From positions 87,552,262-87,616,261 of the forward strand of contig CM042152.1 in assembly GCA_023376005.1 (NCBI GenBank): 64,000 nt of DNA, given 5' to 3'. Positions 53,653 through 63,888 of this stretch are shown piece by piece. The stretch comes from Doryteuthis pealeii. Its lineage: Eukaryota > Mollusca > Cephalopoda > Myopsida > Loliginidae. The stretch's first letter is position 1, and each line of letters opens with the position of its first letter. The translations under genes were made by a program, and so were the position numbers. The notes under the pieces were generated by a model. That model was given only the letters and a program-made list of their open reading frames with translations. It was not told where the DNA came from and made no database searches.

Positions 53653-54348
53653 AATTTTCTATTTCAGATGAAAGAGAGGTTACTTGCAAGTGTGTGGACA
53701 CATGATTGTGTGCACTCAAGCAAGAGCATGGAGGATGTGCAACATGATTTCACTACAATATTCTCATTGCTTTTATTTCTTTATTGTTCTCATTTTGTTA
53801 GGGGGTGACTAAACTTTCGGACCAGCCTGTAGATTTAATTCAGATAATTATAACAATTTATATTTGTTCCTTTTGATAAATATTTTAGATTCTCTTAAAA
53901 AATATTTTTAGTTTTTGTTTCCCTTTTCTTTCTTTTCAGAATCTCTTAAACATGGAAAATATCTGAGTTGTTACTTTTGCTATTTCAAAGCAAAAGATTT
54001 TTTTTTTCAAATCAAACCTGCCATTTTGATTTATGATCTCTTTGTAGAATTTTTTTTTTCTAGAATCAATAGAAAAAAAAATTGAAATGAAAAAAAAAAA
54101 AAAATAGATTCTTGTTTCTTCCGTCAATAATGTCATTTGAAAATCTGTTAGCTATTGTGCAGACCCCCAGGAACCATTGCATAGGAAAGAGAAGAAAAAA
54201 TTATAATAATCAACTCAGCTTGACCACTTTAAAAAAAAAAAAAATGAAATCTGTTTTTTTTTCTTTTCTTTTCTTTTACTCTAGCACAATAACAAATTCA
54301 AGTATGTTGTTATTGTTTTGGTTTTGCATGAATGTTTATTCTAGTATA
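53653..54348. other. Unclassified
   Basis: GGGTGACTAAACTTTCGGAC at about 53804 looks like a transposon end but has no partner here. T and A runs lie at 54000-54110. No gene is seen. Confidence 0.4.
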
Positions 54349-56365
54349 TAATTTTTCTCTCTCTCTATCTCTCTTCACTATTTTTCTTCTCTCTCTATCT
54401 CTAGCTTCACTATTTTTTCTCTCTCTCTATCTCTTGCTTCACTATTTTTTCTCTCTCTATCTCTTGCTTCACTATTTTTTTCTCTCTCTCTCTATCTCTG
54501 CTTCACTATTTTCTCTCTCTCTATTCTCTTGCTTCACTATTTTTTTCTCTCTCTCTATCTCTTGCTTCACTATTTTTTTCTCTCTCTCTATCTCTTGCTT
54601 CACTATTTTTTCTCTCTCTCTCTATCTCTTCTCACTATTTTCTCTCTCTATCTTTGCTTCACAATTTTTTCTCTCTCTCTATCTCCTGCTTCACTATTTT
54701 TTTTCTCTCTCTCTCTATCTCTTGCTTCACTATTTTTTCTCTCTCTCTATCTCCTGCTTCACTTTTATCTCTTTTTTCTCTTCTCTCTCTATCTCTTGCT
54801 TCACTATTTTTTTTCTCTCTCTCTCTATCTCTTGCTCACTATTTTTTCTCTCTCATCTTTGCTTCACTATTTCTCTGTTCTCTTTTTTCTCTCTCTCTAT
54901 CTCTTGCTCACTTTTCCCCTCTCTCTCTCTATCTTCTTGCTTTTTTTCTCTCTCTCTCTGCTTCACTATTTTTCTCTTCTCTCTCTCTCACTCTCTGCTT
55001 CACTTCTCCTCTCTATCTCTTGCCACTATTTTCTTTTTCCTCTCTCTCTCTTGCTTCACTTTTTTTCTCTCTCTCTTATCTCTTCTGCTTCACTATTTTT
55101 TTCTCTCTCTCTATCTTGCTTCACTATTCTCTCTCTCTCTCCTTTATCTATATCTCTCTTACTCTCCTCTCTACTCTTTTCTCTTTCTATCTCTTGCTTC
55201 ACTATTTTTCTCTCTCTCTCTCTCTCTCTTGCTTCTATTTTTTCTCTCTCTCTATCTCTTGCTTCACTATTTCTCCTATCTCTTGCTTTTTCTCTCTCTC
55301 TATCTCCTGCTCCACTATTTTCTCTCTCTTCTATCTCCTTTCTCACTATTTTCTTTCTCTCTATCTCTTGCTTCACTATTTTTTTCTCTTTCTCTCTATC
55401 TCTTGCTTCACTATTTTTTTCTCTCTCTTCTCTATCTCTTGATCACTATTTTTTCTCTCTCTCTCTATCTCCTGCTTCACTCTTTTCTCTCTCTCTATCT
55501 CTTGCTTCACTCTTTTTTCTCTCTCTCTATCTCTTGCTTCACTCTTTTTTCTCTCTCTATCTCTTGCTTCACTATTTTCCCCCTCTCTCTCTATTCTCTT
55601 GCTTCACATTTTTCTCTCTCTCTCTATCTCCTGCTTCACTATTTTTCTTTCTCTCTATCTCTTGCTTCACTATTTTTTTTCTCTTTCTCTATATCTCTTG
55701 CTTCACTATTTTTTCTCTCTCTCTCTATCTCTTGCATCACTATTTTTCTCTCTTCTCTATCTCCTGCTTCACTATTTTTTTCTCTCTCTCTATCTCTTGC
55801 TTCACTCTTTTCTCTCTCTCTATCTTCTGCTTCACACTTTCTCTCTCTCTATCTCTTGCTTCACTATTTTCCCCCTCTCTCTCTATCTCTTGCTTCACAA
55901 TTTTTTTCTCTCTCTCTATCTCCTGCTTCACTATTTTTCTCTCTCTCTCTATCTCTTGTTCACTATTTTTTCTCTCTCTCTATCTCTTGCTTCACTATTT
56001 TTTCTCTTTCTCTCTATCTCTTGCTTCACTATTTTTCTCTCTTCTCTATCTCTTGCTTCACTATTTTCTCTCTTCATCTCTTGTTTCGCTATTTTTCTCT
56101 CTCTCTATCTCTTGCTTCACTATTTTTTTCTCTCTCTATCTCTTGCTTCACTATTTTTTTTCTCTCTCTATCTCTTGCTTCATATTTCTCTCTCTCTCTT
56201 TCTCTCTCTCTATCTCTTGCTTCACTATTTTTTTCTCTCTCTCTCTATCTCTTGCTTCACTATTTTTTTTCCTCTCTCTATCTCTTGCTTCACTATTTTT
56301 TTCTCTCTCTCTCTCTCTTGCTTCACTATTTTTTCTTCTCTCTCTCTCTCTTGCTTCACTATTTT

Positions 56366-56396
<31 letters not shown>

Positions 56397-58821
56397 TGCT
56401 TCACTATTTTTTTCTCTCTCTATCTCTTGCTTCACAGTTTTTTTCTCTCTCTCTATCTCTGCTTCACTATTTTTTTTCTCTCTCTCTCTATCTCTTGCTT
56501 CACTATTTTTTCTCTCTCTCTATCTCTTGCTTCACTATTTTTTTCTCTTTCTCTCTATCTCTTGCTTCACTATTTTTTTCCTCTCTCTATCTCTTGCTTC
56601 ACTATTTTTCTCTCTCTATCTCTTGCTTCACATTTTTTTTTCTCTCTCTCTATCTCTTGCTTCACTATTTTTTTCTCTTTCTCTCTATCTCTTGCTTCAC
56701 TATTTTTTCTCTCTCTCTCTATCTCCTGCTTCACTATTTTTTTCTTCTCCTCTATCTCCTGCTTCACTATTTTTCTCTCTCTCTATCTCTTGCTTCACTT
56801 TTTTCTCTCTCTCTATCTCTTGCTTCACTCTTTTTCTCTCTCTCTATCTTGCTTCACTATTTTTTCTCTCTCTCTATCTCTTGCTTCACTCTTTTTCTCT
56901 CTCTCTATCTCTTGCTTCACTATTTTCCCCCTCTCTCTCTATCTCTGCTTCACATTTTTCTCTCTCTCTACTCCTGCTTCACTATTTTTTTCTCTCTCTC
57001 TTCTCTATCTCTTGCTTCACTATTTTTTCTCTTCTCTTCTATCTCTTGCTTCACTATTTTTTTTCCTCTCTCTATCTCTTGCTTCACTATTTTTTCTCTC
57101 TCTATCTCTTGCTTCACTATTTTTTTCTCTCTCTCTATCTCTTGCTTCACTATTTTTTTCTCTTCTCTCTATCTCTGCTTCACTATTTTTTTCTCTCTCT
57201 CTCTCTATCTCCTGCCTTCACTATTTTTTTTTTCTCTCTCTCTATCTCCTGCTTCACTATTTTTTCTCTCTCTCTATCTCTTGCTTCACTCTTTTTCTCT
57301 CTCTCTATCTCTTGCTTCACTCTTTTTCCTCTCTCATCTCTTGCTTCACTATTTTCCCCCTCTCTCTCTATCCTTGCTTCACAATTTTTTCTCTCTCTCT
57401 CTTCTCTGCTTCACTATTTTTTCTCTCTCTCTATCTCCTGCTTCACTATTTTTTCTTTCTCTCTATCTCTTGCTTCACTATTTTTTTCTCTTTCTCTCTA
57501 TCTCTTGCTTCACTATTTTTTTCTCTCTCTCTCTATCTCTTGCATCACTATTTTTTTCTCTCTCTCTCTATCTCCTGCTTCACTCTTTTTTTTCTCTCCT
57601 CTATCTCTTGCTTCACTCTTTTTTCTCTCTCTCTATCTTTTCTTGCTTCACTTTTTCCCCTCTCTCTCTATCTCTTGCTTCACAATTTTTTCTCTCTCTC
57701 TCTATCTCCTGCTTCACTATTTTTTCTTTCTCTCTATCTCTTGCTTCACTATTTTTATCTCTTTCTCTCTATCTCTTGCTTCACTATTTTTTTCTCTCTC
57801 TCTCTATCTCTTGATCACTATTTTTTTCTCTCTCTCTCTATCTCCTGCTTCACTATTTTTTTCTCTTCTCTCTATCTCTTGCTTCACTCTTTTCTCTCTC
57901 TCTATCTCTTGCTTCACTCTTTTTTCTCTCTTCTCTATCTCTTGCTTCACTATTTTCCCTCTCTCTCTATCTTCTTGCTTCACAATTTTTCTCTCTCTCT
58001 ATTTCTCCTGCTTCACTATTTTTTTCTCTCTCTCCTATCTCTTGTTTCACTATTTTTTTCTCTCTCTCTATCCTCTTGCTTCACTATTTTTTTCTCTTTC
58101 TCTATCTCTTGCTTCACTATTTTTTCTCTCTCTCTCTATCTCTTGTTCATATTTTTTCTCTCTCTCTATCTCTTGTTTCACTATTTTTTTTCTCTCTCTC
58201 TATCTCTGCTTTTCACTATTTTTTTCTCTTCTCTACTCTTGCTTCCCACTTTTTTTTTTTTTTCTTTCTTCTCCCTATCTCTTGGCTTCACTATTTTTTT
58301 CTCTCTCTCTCTTTCTCTTCTCTATCTCTTGCTTCACTATTTTTCTCTCTCTCTCTATCTCTTGCTTCACTATTTTTTCCTCTCTCTATCTCTTCTCACT
58401 ATTTTTTTCTCTCTCTCTCTCTCTTGCTTCACTATTTTTTTCTCTCTCTCTCTCTCTTCTTCACTATTTTTTCTCTCTCTCTCTTTTCTCTCTCTCTCTC
58501 TCTTGCTTCACTATTTTTTTCTCTCTCTATCTCTTGCTTCACATTTCTTCTCTCTCTCTATCTCCTTAGCTTCACTATTTTTTTTCTCTCTCTCTCTATT
58601 CTCTTGCTTCACTATTTTTTTCTCTCTCTCTACTCTTGTTCACTATTTTTTTCTCTTTCTCTCTATCTCTTGCTTCACTATTTTTTCCTCTCTCTATCTC
58701 TTGCTTCACTTATTTTTTTTTCTCTCTCTCTTCTCTTGCTTCACTATTTTTTTTCTCTCTCTCGTATCTTCTTGCCTCACTTATTTTTTTCTCTTCTCTC
58801 TATCTCTGCTCACTCTCTCTT
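54349..58821. repeat. Pyrimidine-rich satellite array (~30-36 bp unit)
   Basis: Roughly 4.47 kb of TCTCTCTATCTCTTGCTTCA plus CTATTTTTT-type units, on the order of 130-140 copies. Unit length varies through the CT and T runs. Minor variants are TCCTGCTTCAC, TTTCTCTCT and CCCCCTCTCTC. The plus strand is almost free of purine-starting stop codons, so all three frames stay open for over 1,000 codons and mimic serine/leucine/phenylalanine proteins. The array runs into the gap at 58822, so its true length is unknown. Confidence 0.95.
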
Positions 58822-58921
58822 NNNNNNNNNNNNNNNNNNNNNNNNNNNNNNNNNNNNNNNNNNNNNNNNNNNNNNNNNNNNNNNNNNNNNNNNNNNNNNN
58901 NNNNNNNNNNNNNNNNNNNNN
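58822..58921. other. Assembly gap of exactly 100 N
   Basis: A placeholder gap where the satellite array could not be crossed. Confidence 0.99.
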
Positions 58922-58949
58922 ATCTTATATTATATATTATAGAGAATTC

Positions 58950-59105
58950 CAGCTATGGGTAAATAGTACAGTGGAATGAGCTCTTTAACTTTGGTATGGC
59001 TACCGGTCTTGGAGAAGGAAAACTCTGAATTCAAATTTGTTAAACTCCACTAAAGAAATTCTTCATGTGTAACATCCTACTTGTGTGGAGGGTCTGGTAA
59101 ATTCA
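58950..59105 (+). mobile_element. SINE-C 3' half
   Basis: CCAGCTATGGGTAAATAGTA through GAAGGAAAACTCTGAATTCA to TGTGTGGAGGGTCTGG. The 5' half is lost in or near the gap. Confidence 0.8.
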
Positions 59106-59240
59106 TACACTGTTTTCATCCCTGAACTTTTTGTTCCATCCCGGATACCTTATTTCAAACTCCCAACTCTTTTTTTCTGCCATGCTGATTCCTGGTTTTT
59201 CAAATTTTATCTACGTAACTTACGTGAGCATTCTAGATAC
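59106..59240. other. Short unclassified stretch
   Basis: No gene is seen. Confidence 0.4.
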
Positions 59241-59244
59241 TTCT

Positions 59245-60175
59245 AAACAGATATGGAACTAGAATGCTCAGGTTTCTAGGAAACTGAGAAAGGAAGATTG
59301 TGTAGCTCATTTTCAGTTGAGGATTTCTTCTTTAAGGGAACGGGTTAGCTCAGTCAGTAGAGCGTTCAGCTAGAAACCACAAGGTTCCTAGTTCGATAAC
59401 GGTCCCCACCAACTCAGCATATAAGTAGCACAGGGATCTGTGCAATAAAGTAAGGAGCTGATGGTAGGTGTGTCACTCCACCTCAGATGCTAAAAACAAT
59501 CTCCTTGGTCTAGCACTATTGAAAAGGTGATAGACACCCTCGCTGACTGGCTGATACCGACTTTAGGCCGCCCCGTCGACTTTACTTATTTGGAGTGCTG
59601 TTGTCACTAGGTTTGGTTTGGTTTGTTTAATGGCATCTCAATCCCTTATGGGTTATTTAACTGATATGGAACGAGAATACTCAGGTTTCTAGGAAATTAG
59701 AAAAGGAAGATTGTGTAGCTCCTTTTTGGACGAGAACTGCTTCTTTACATTGAGCATAAGTATTTGGAGTGCCGATGTCAGAAGGTTTGGCTTGGTTTAT
59801 TTGTTTAACGGCAATCAACTTCACCACAACTGCTTCTTTACCCCTCAGAATATCAACTCCTTATGGGTTATTAAAACTGATATGAATGAGAACACTCGGG
59901 TGTCTAGGAAATTCAAAAGGGAAGATTGTGTAGCTCCTTTTTGGTAGAGGACTGCTTCTTTACATTGAGCATAAGTATTTGGAGTGCCGATGTCAGAAGG
60001 TTTGGCTTGGTTTATTTGTTTAACGGCACATCAACTCCTTATGGGTTATTAAAACTGATATGGAATGAGAACACTCGGGTGTCTAGGAAATTCAAAAAGG
60101 AAGATTGTGTAGCTCCTTTTTGGTAGAGGACTGCTTCTTTACATTGAGCATAAGCATTTGGAGTTTGATTTGCTT
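59245..60175 (+). repeat. Tandem array of ~170-215-bp units containing HD module
   Basis: GATATGGAAYGAGAAYRCTC, then GTTTCTAGGAAATT, then GGAAGATTGTGTAGCTCC, then TTGGAGTGCCGATGTCAGAA, then GGTTTGGYTTGGTTTATTTG (HD) recurs at about 59250, 59665, 59880 and 60058. The first unit is interrupted by SINE-A at 59336-59587. MCSSFL-type short frames repeat because the units do. Confidence 0.85.
59336..59587 (+). mobile_element. SINE-A nested in tandem unit
   Basis: GGGAACGGGTTAGCTCAGTC through the GTTCGATAACGG B box to CCGTCGACTTTACTTA. The surrounding unit continues directly with TTTGGAGTGCTG. Confidence 0.85.
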
Positions 60176-60304
60176 TATTCTGAGAGATTTCCATGACCCT
60201 CTCTCATCATCCGTCTTTATTGGTCATCACTCTAGGCAAGGCTTCTTTAGCTATCATTTATGACAAACTGAGATGCTTTCAATCTTTCTAGTTTGATGTC
60301 ATAG
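60176..60304. other. Short unclassified stretch
   Basis: It has some likeness to antisense LINE tail text (GATTTCCATGACCCTCTCTC) but this is too weak to call. Confidence 0.3.
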
Positions 60305-60851
60305 TAAGTCAAAGTAAAGTCTGCAGAGAGGCCTATTGTTGGTATCAGCCGAACGGCAAGAGAGTCTATCCACGTTATTCGGACTATTGTCCCCATCTTC
60401 ATTGTTACTTGTACAACGTTTCAGCCAATATGCCCTCCGGCCTTTTCAGGTATTTCTTGTCGGACTCAGGAACCATCTTTTTGAACTCGGGAACTTTCTT
60501 GTCATATTCTGGAGCCGTCCGAGAAGGTTCCCGAGGGCATATCGGCCGAAACGTTGTACAAGTAACAATGAAGATGGGGACAATAGTCCAAATAACGCAG
60601 ATAATACTAATCTTCAAGCCTCATCTCAAACATTCAGAGAAAAAGTCTATCCAATTTTTGCTAGCACAAAATCAGGGAAATTGTTTTTGCTTATGTGGAG
60701 TGCCACACCTACTGTCAGCTCCCCATTTTACAGTACAGATCAGATTACCCAAGCTGTGCTACTCATAAGCTTAGTTTGTAAGGACCAGAATCAAAACAAG
60801 AACCTTGCAATTTCTAGGTGAATGCTCTACCGACTGAGCTAAACCAGCCCT
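60305..60851 (-). mobile_element. SINE-A interrupted by FB1
   Basis: The tail and 3' body lie at 60305-60372, and the rest of the body and tRNA-like head at 60645-60851 (ending TGAGCTAAACCAGCCC). The break falls in GAGTCTATCC, which is duplicated on both sides of the FB1. It has the same TTGGGTAATCTGAT insertion (in complement) as 52360-52608. Confidence 0.85.
60364..60653. mobile_element. FB1 foldback inside SINE-A, 9-bp TSD
   Basis: GTCTATCCA lies at 60364-60372 and 60645-60653. Left arm CGTTATTCGGACTATTGTCC to ATATGCCCTCCGGCC pairs with right arm GGGCATATCGGCCGAAACG to GGACAATAGTCCAAATAACG. The right arm extends about 35 bp beyond the left (CAGATAATAC to CATTCAGAGA), so the left arm is truncated. 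The best insertion context for the family. Confidence 0.8.
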
Positions 60852-61415
60852 TGAGTCATAAAACATTTATATTAATTCAATAATTTGTCTCTGAATTGCT
60901 AAATATTTATTCTGGCAATTGAACTGAGATTCTTGGCTTCAATTTTTAAAATATTCATTTTACTTTTTTTTTTTTTAAACATTTCTCAAAGTGTTATATG
61001 ATATTTGATTTCTTATTTAAATTTTATCTGCTCTTCAATATTTTCAGAGAATTATATTTTGTTTTATTTTTTAAACATTTGTTGTTTCCGTTTATTATTA
61101 GTTGATATTGATTTAATTAATTTTATCTTAATTAATTTCTTATTAGGTTAATGTAACAATTTTTTTAAAGTCAATATTCATATCATCATGTTTATGAATT
61201 TTTTTTATATTTCTGACACATTGTTCATTTGTAATCCTTGTCTTTGAGATTTTTATAATTTTCCATTAACATATTTTTAAAGTCTTATTTTTATATTTAT
61301 ATATTGAATCTATATATCATTACATCTTTCTTTAGAGTTTAATATTCTTATTTATTTGGAAATGTATTTTATTATTTTTATATACATACTGTTTATATAC
61401 ATATATGCAAAGTGT
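60852..61415. other. Unclassified AT-rich sequence
   Basis: No gene or repeat is recognised. Confidence 0.5.
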
Positions 61416-61472
61416 ATCTCTCTCTCTCTCTCTCATATATACATATATATATATGTGTGTGTGTGTGTGTAG
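61416..61472. repeat. (TC)n, (AT)n, (GT)n microsatellite
   Basis: CT repeats 61418-61435, TATA 61436-61455, GT repeats 61455-61471. Confidence 0.95.
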
Positions 61473-61965
61473 TTGGCATTGCCATTCTTGTCTGCCAAAG
61501 AATTTCTGCCAATAACTGCTACATGGCATTGCCAAAGCAGTATATAAGAAGAAAGCATATAAATCTTATTTTCTTTAGCCACATAATGCCTTAGAGACAA
61601 GACCTGTCTCATCCTCCGGAAAGTGGACTTTTCATCCACAGCTAAACTTGTGTCAGATTAAACTTGACAACATAGAAAAGTACACAGCATACAATGCCCT
61701 AAACATACTTGTTTACACACAAGAATATTCAATTCTGCACAACCAAAAACAATGGAATACTTCTAAAAAAATGAAGTCTCTCACAAACTTTTATAACTCT
61801 TAGGAACTTCACATACATACAATAAGGGTATTTCTACATACTCACCTCTATTTATTCATTTTCTAAGTTTTCTATAAGGTTCTCTCAGGCAATAAAATAT
61901 TTTACATGACAGTTCTTATATCCATTCTTGAGAGCAATCAACATTTCTTGAATTAATATTCTTAT
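61473..61965. other. Unclassified
   Basis: No gene is recognised. Confidence 0.45.
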
Positions 61966-62518
61966 GGAGGCACATAGTGTAAGGGTTAGAGTCATAGGAA
62001 ATGGATTCATTAACTAGAGTTCAAATCCTGGATGAAGCTCTTTGTATTTCACATAGTGCTAATACCCTTGGGATGCATCAAACTACTCTCCCTCCAGCTA
62101 TGGGTAAATAGGGGGTCTTAATCTTAGCTAGGTAACCAGTTTAGGAGAAGGAAAACTCTGAATTCAAACCTGTTAAACTCTGCGTAAGAAATTGACCTTG
62201 TATTGCAGAGGGGTTGGTAAATTATTATATATATAATATATATTTACCAACCCCTCCGCACAAGCAGGATGTGACACAAGGTCAATTTCTTAAGTGGAGT
62301 TCAACAGGTTTGAATTCAGAGTTTTCCTTTTCCTAGACCGGTTGCCTAACCAAGGTTAAAGAGCCCAGTCTGCCCTACTATTTACCCATAGCTGGAGTAG
62401 GATTCATACCTTTCCCAAGGGTATTAGCACTAAGTGAAATAATTGCCACATCCAGGATTTGAACTCAGGTCGACAAGTCCATTTCTCATGACTTTAACCA
62501 TTACACCACGCGCTTCCT
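61966..62518. mobile_element. Inverted pair of SINE-C copies
   Basis: A plus-strand SINE-C (GGAGGCACATAGTGTAAGGG to GCAGAGGGGTTGGTAAATT, 61966-62222) faces a minus-strand SINE-C (TTTACCAACCCCTCCGCACA to CATTACACCACGCGCTTCC, 62245-62518). They are joined tail to tail through (AT)n. The two copies differ at many positions, so they are separate insertions and not one copied hairpin. Confidence 0.85.
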
Positions 62519-62569
62519 ACATTTATTATATATATATGTGTGCATGTGTGGTGATCACCTCAAATTTGA

Positions 62570-62790
62570 GCATGATCATCACATAATATGATTTTGGAAA
62601 AAATCATAAGGAGATCTTTTATCGAAATCAAAGGAAGAATTGAGACCATCCAGAGTACAGCATTATTCAAATTGTCTAGAATACTCAGAAGAGTCTTGGA
62701 GACCTGAGGGGACTTGTTGTCACTCAGACTCCAGTGAAAGACCATCAGCTTAGACTGGTGTGAAAAATTCTCATAATAATGATATATAAA
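62570..62790 (+). pseudogene. LINE ORF2 extreme C-terminal fragment (second family)
   Basis: EIKGRIETIQSTALF, then RILRRVLET followed by a stop, GGGGACTTGTTGTCACTCAG and a TCATAATAATGATAT tail. It matches the last third of 53314-53652. Severe 5' truncation. Confidence 0.75.
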
Positions 62791-62791
62791 C

Positions 62792-63020
62792 TGTTATAGG
62801 TGATATACCCTATTGACCAATGGAATGCGCCGACGGGTTACTATAAGTAACAGGGATAATTGTGGCTTGGAGTAAGCCAATGCGAGTAAGCCAATAACTC
62901 TATTTGTCGGATGCAATTTCCACTTCTCTGTATAGTATTTGTCTACTTTCTGTTAATACATTTTCCTACATTTGTTACCCGTCGTTTTGTTCTTATTTGA
63001 CCCCTTAAAACCTCACAACA
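62792..63020. mobile_element. LTR-5 solo LTR, TSD TAAAC
   Basis: This 229-bp copy runs TGTTATAGGTGATATACCC to CCTCACAACA, with TAAAC at 62787-62791 and 63021-63025. It lies directly behind a LINE tail. Confidence 0.85.
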
Positions 63021-63025
63021 TAAAC

Positions 63026-63550
63026 AAACAAAAACACTTGAATGAATTAAATGCTGTTAAGGACTTTTTTGACCATTGGGATCCAACCACTGGAAGAAGT
63101 GAGATATTTAAAGTTGCTGGCATAAATTTGGCACACATGAAATTTAAGATCTTATGGAAAATTGCTGTTCCATAATTTCCATATATTCTAGTAACGCTTT
63201 CTAAGACCCCTGCTGACTTAGATTCTTTTCCACAGGTGTGACCGGAGTTGTTGCAATTTGTATCTATTTGACAATCCATCGGTGGCCTACTTTCATGAAC
63301 ATGGAAATTGCTTTTAATTCCTTCTGCTCTACTTAGTTCTTAGTGATCATTTTTAAGAGGAAAAAGTTTTTTTCCCTTATCATTCAGGATTGCTCAGATC
63401 TAACTTTCCTCAGATAAACAAGCTTCCTTTGATGATCAGTCTCTTTAAGTTTACAGTCATTAGCTAAAAAATTGCTGCTCCAAACAGATCTTGTACCTCA
63501 TTTTTGGCCAATGGAGAGTTACTTTTCATTTACTAGTTCCTCCATAAAAA
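63026..63550. other. Unclassified
   Basis: The 67- and 88-codon overlapping frames at 62972-63279 show no family features. Confidence 0.4.
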
Positions 63551-63552
63551 GC

Positions 63553-63554
63553 AT

Positions 63555-63626
<72 letters not shown>
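63553..63626. repeat. (CA)n/(AT)n microsatellite
   Basis: CA repeats, then AT repeats, then CACACA. Confidence 0.95.
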
Positions 63627-63633
<7 letters not shown>

Positions 63634-63668
63634 GAGGAAAAGGGGGTTGGAATGAATCCGACAGAATG

Positions 63669-63888
63669 AGGTAAAATAGGAGGAATGAAAGAAGAAAACT
63701 CAGACAAAAGTGTGTAGTATATTTTGCTGGAGTATTGAACTCGGTGTCTTCAGCTTTTATTGAATTGTATGATCACTTGTAGGATCCTGATAATTCAATA
63801 AAAGCTGAAGACGCCGAGTTCAAACTCCAGCGAAATATACTACACACTTTTGTCTGAGTTTTCTTCTTTCATTCCTCATATTTTACCT
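63669..63888. repeat. Hairpin repeat with ~97-bp arms
   Basis: Left arm 63669-63766 (AGGTAAAATAGGAGGAATGA ... CTTTTATTGAATT) pairs with 63793-63888 (AATTCAATAAAAG ... TCATTCCTCATATTTTACCT). The loop is 26 nt. The right arm has CTGAAGA (63805-63811), a CGC.GAGTT/AACTC..GCG hairpin and GAAA (63832-63835). Confidence 0.85.

Noticed and set aside
53804..53835. Transposon terminal repeat (GACTAAACTTTCGGACCAGC)
   Set aside because: No matching inverted end or TSD could be found in the window.
54349..58821. CRISPR-like array
   Set aside because: There are no unique spacers between repeats. The host is a eukaryote, and the array is a simple pyrimidine satellite.
54332..58979. Open frames of 1,126-1,346 codons (Ser/Leu/Phe-rich repeats) in all three plus frames
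   Set aside because: They are translations of a purine-poor satellite. All frames stay open at once, unit length is not a multiple of three, and two of them run through the N gap.
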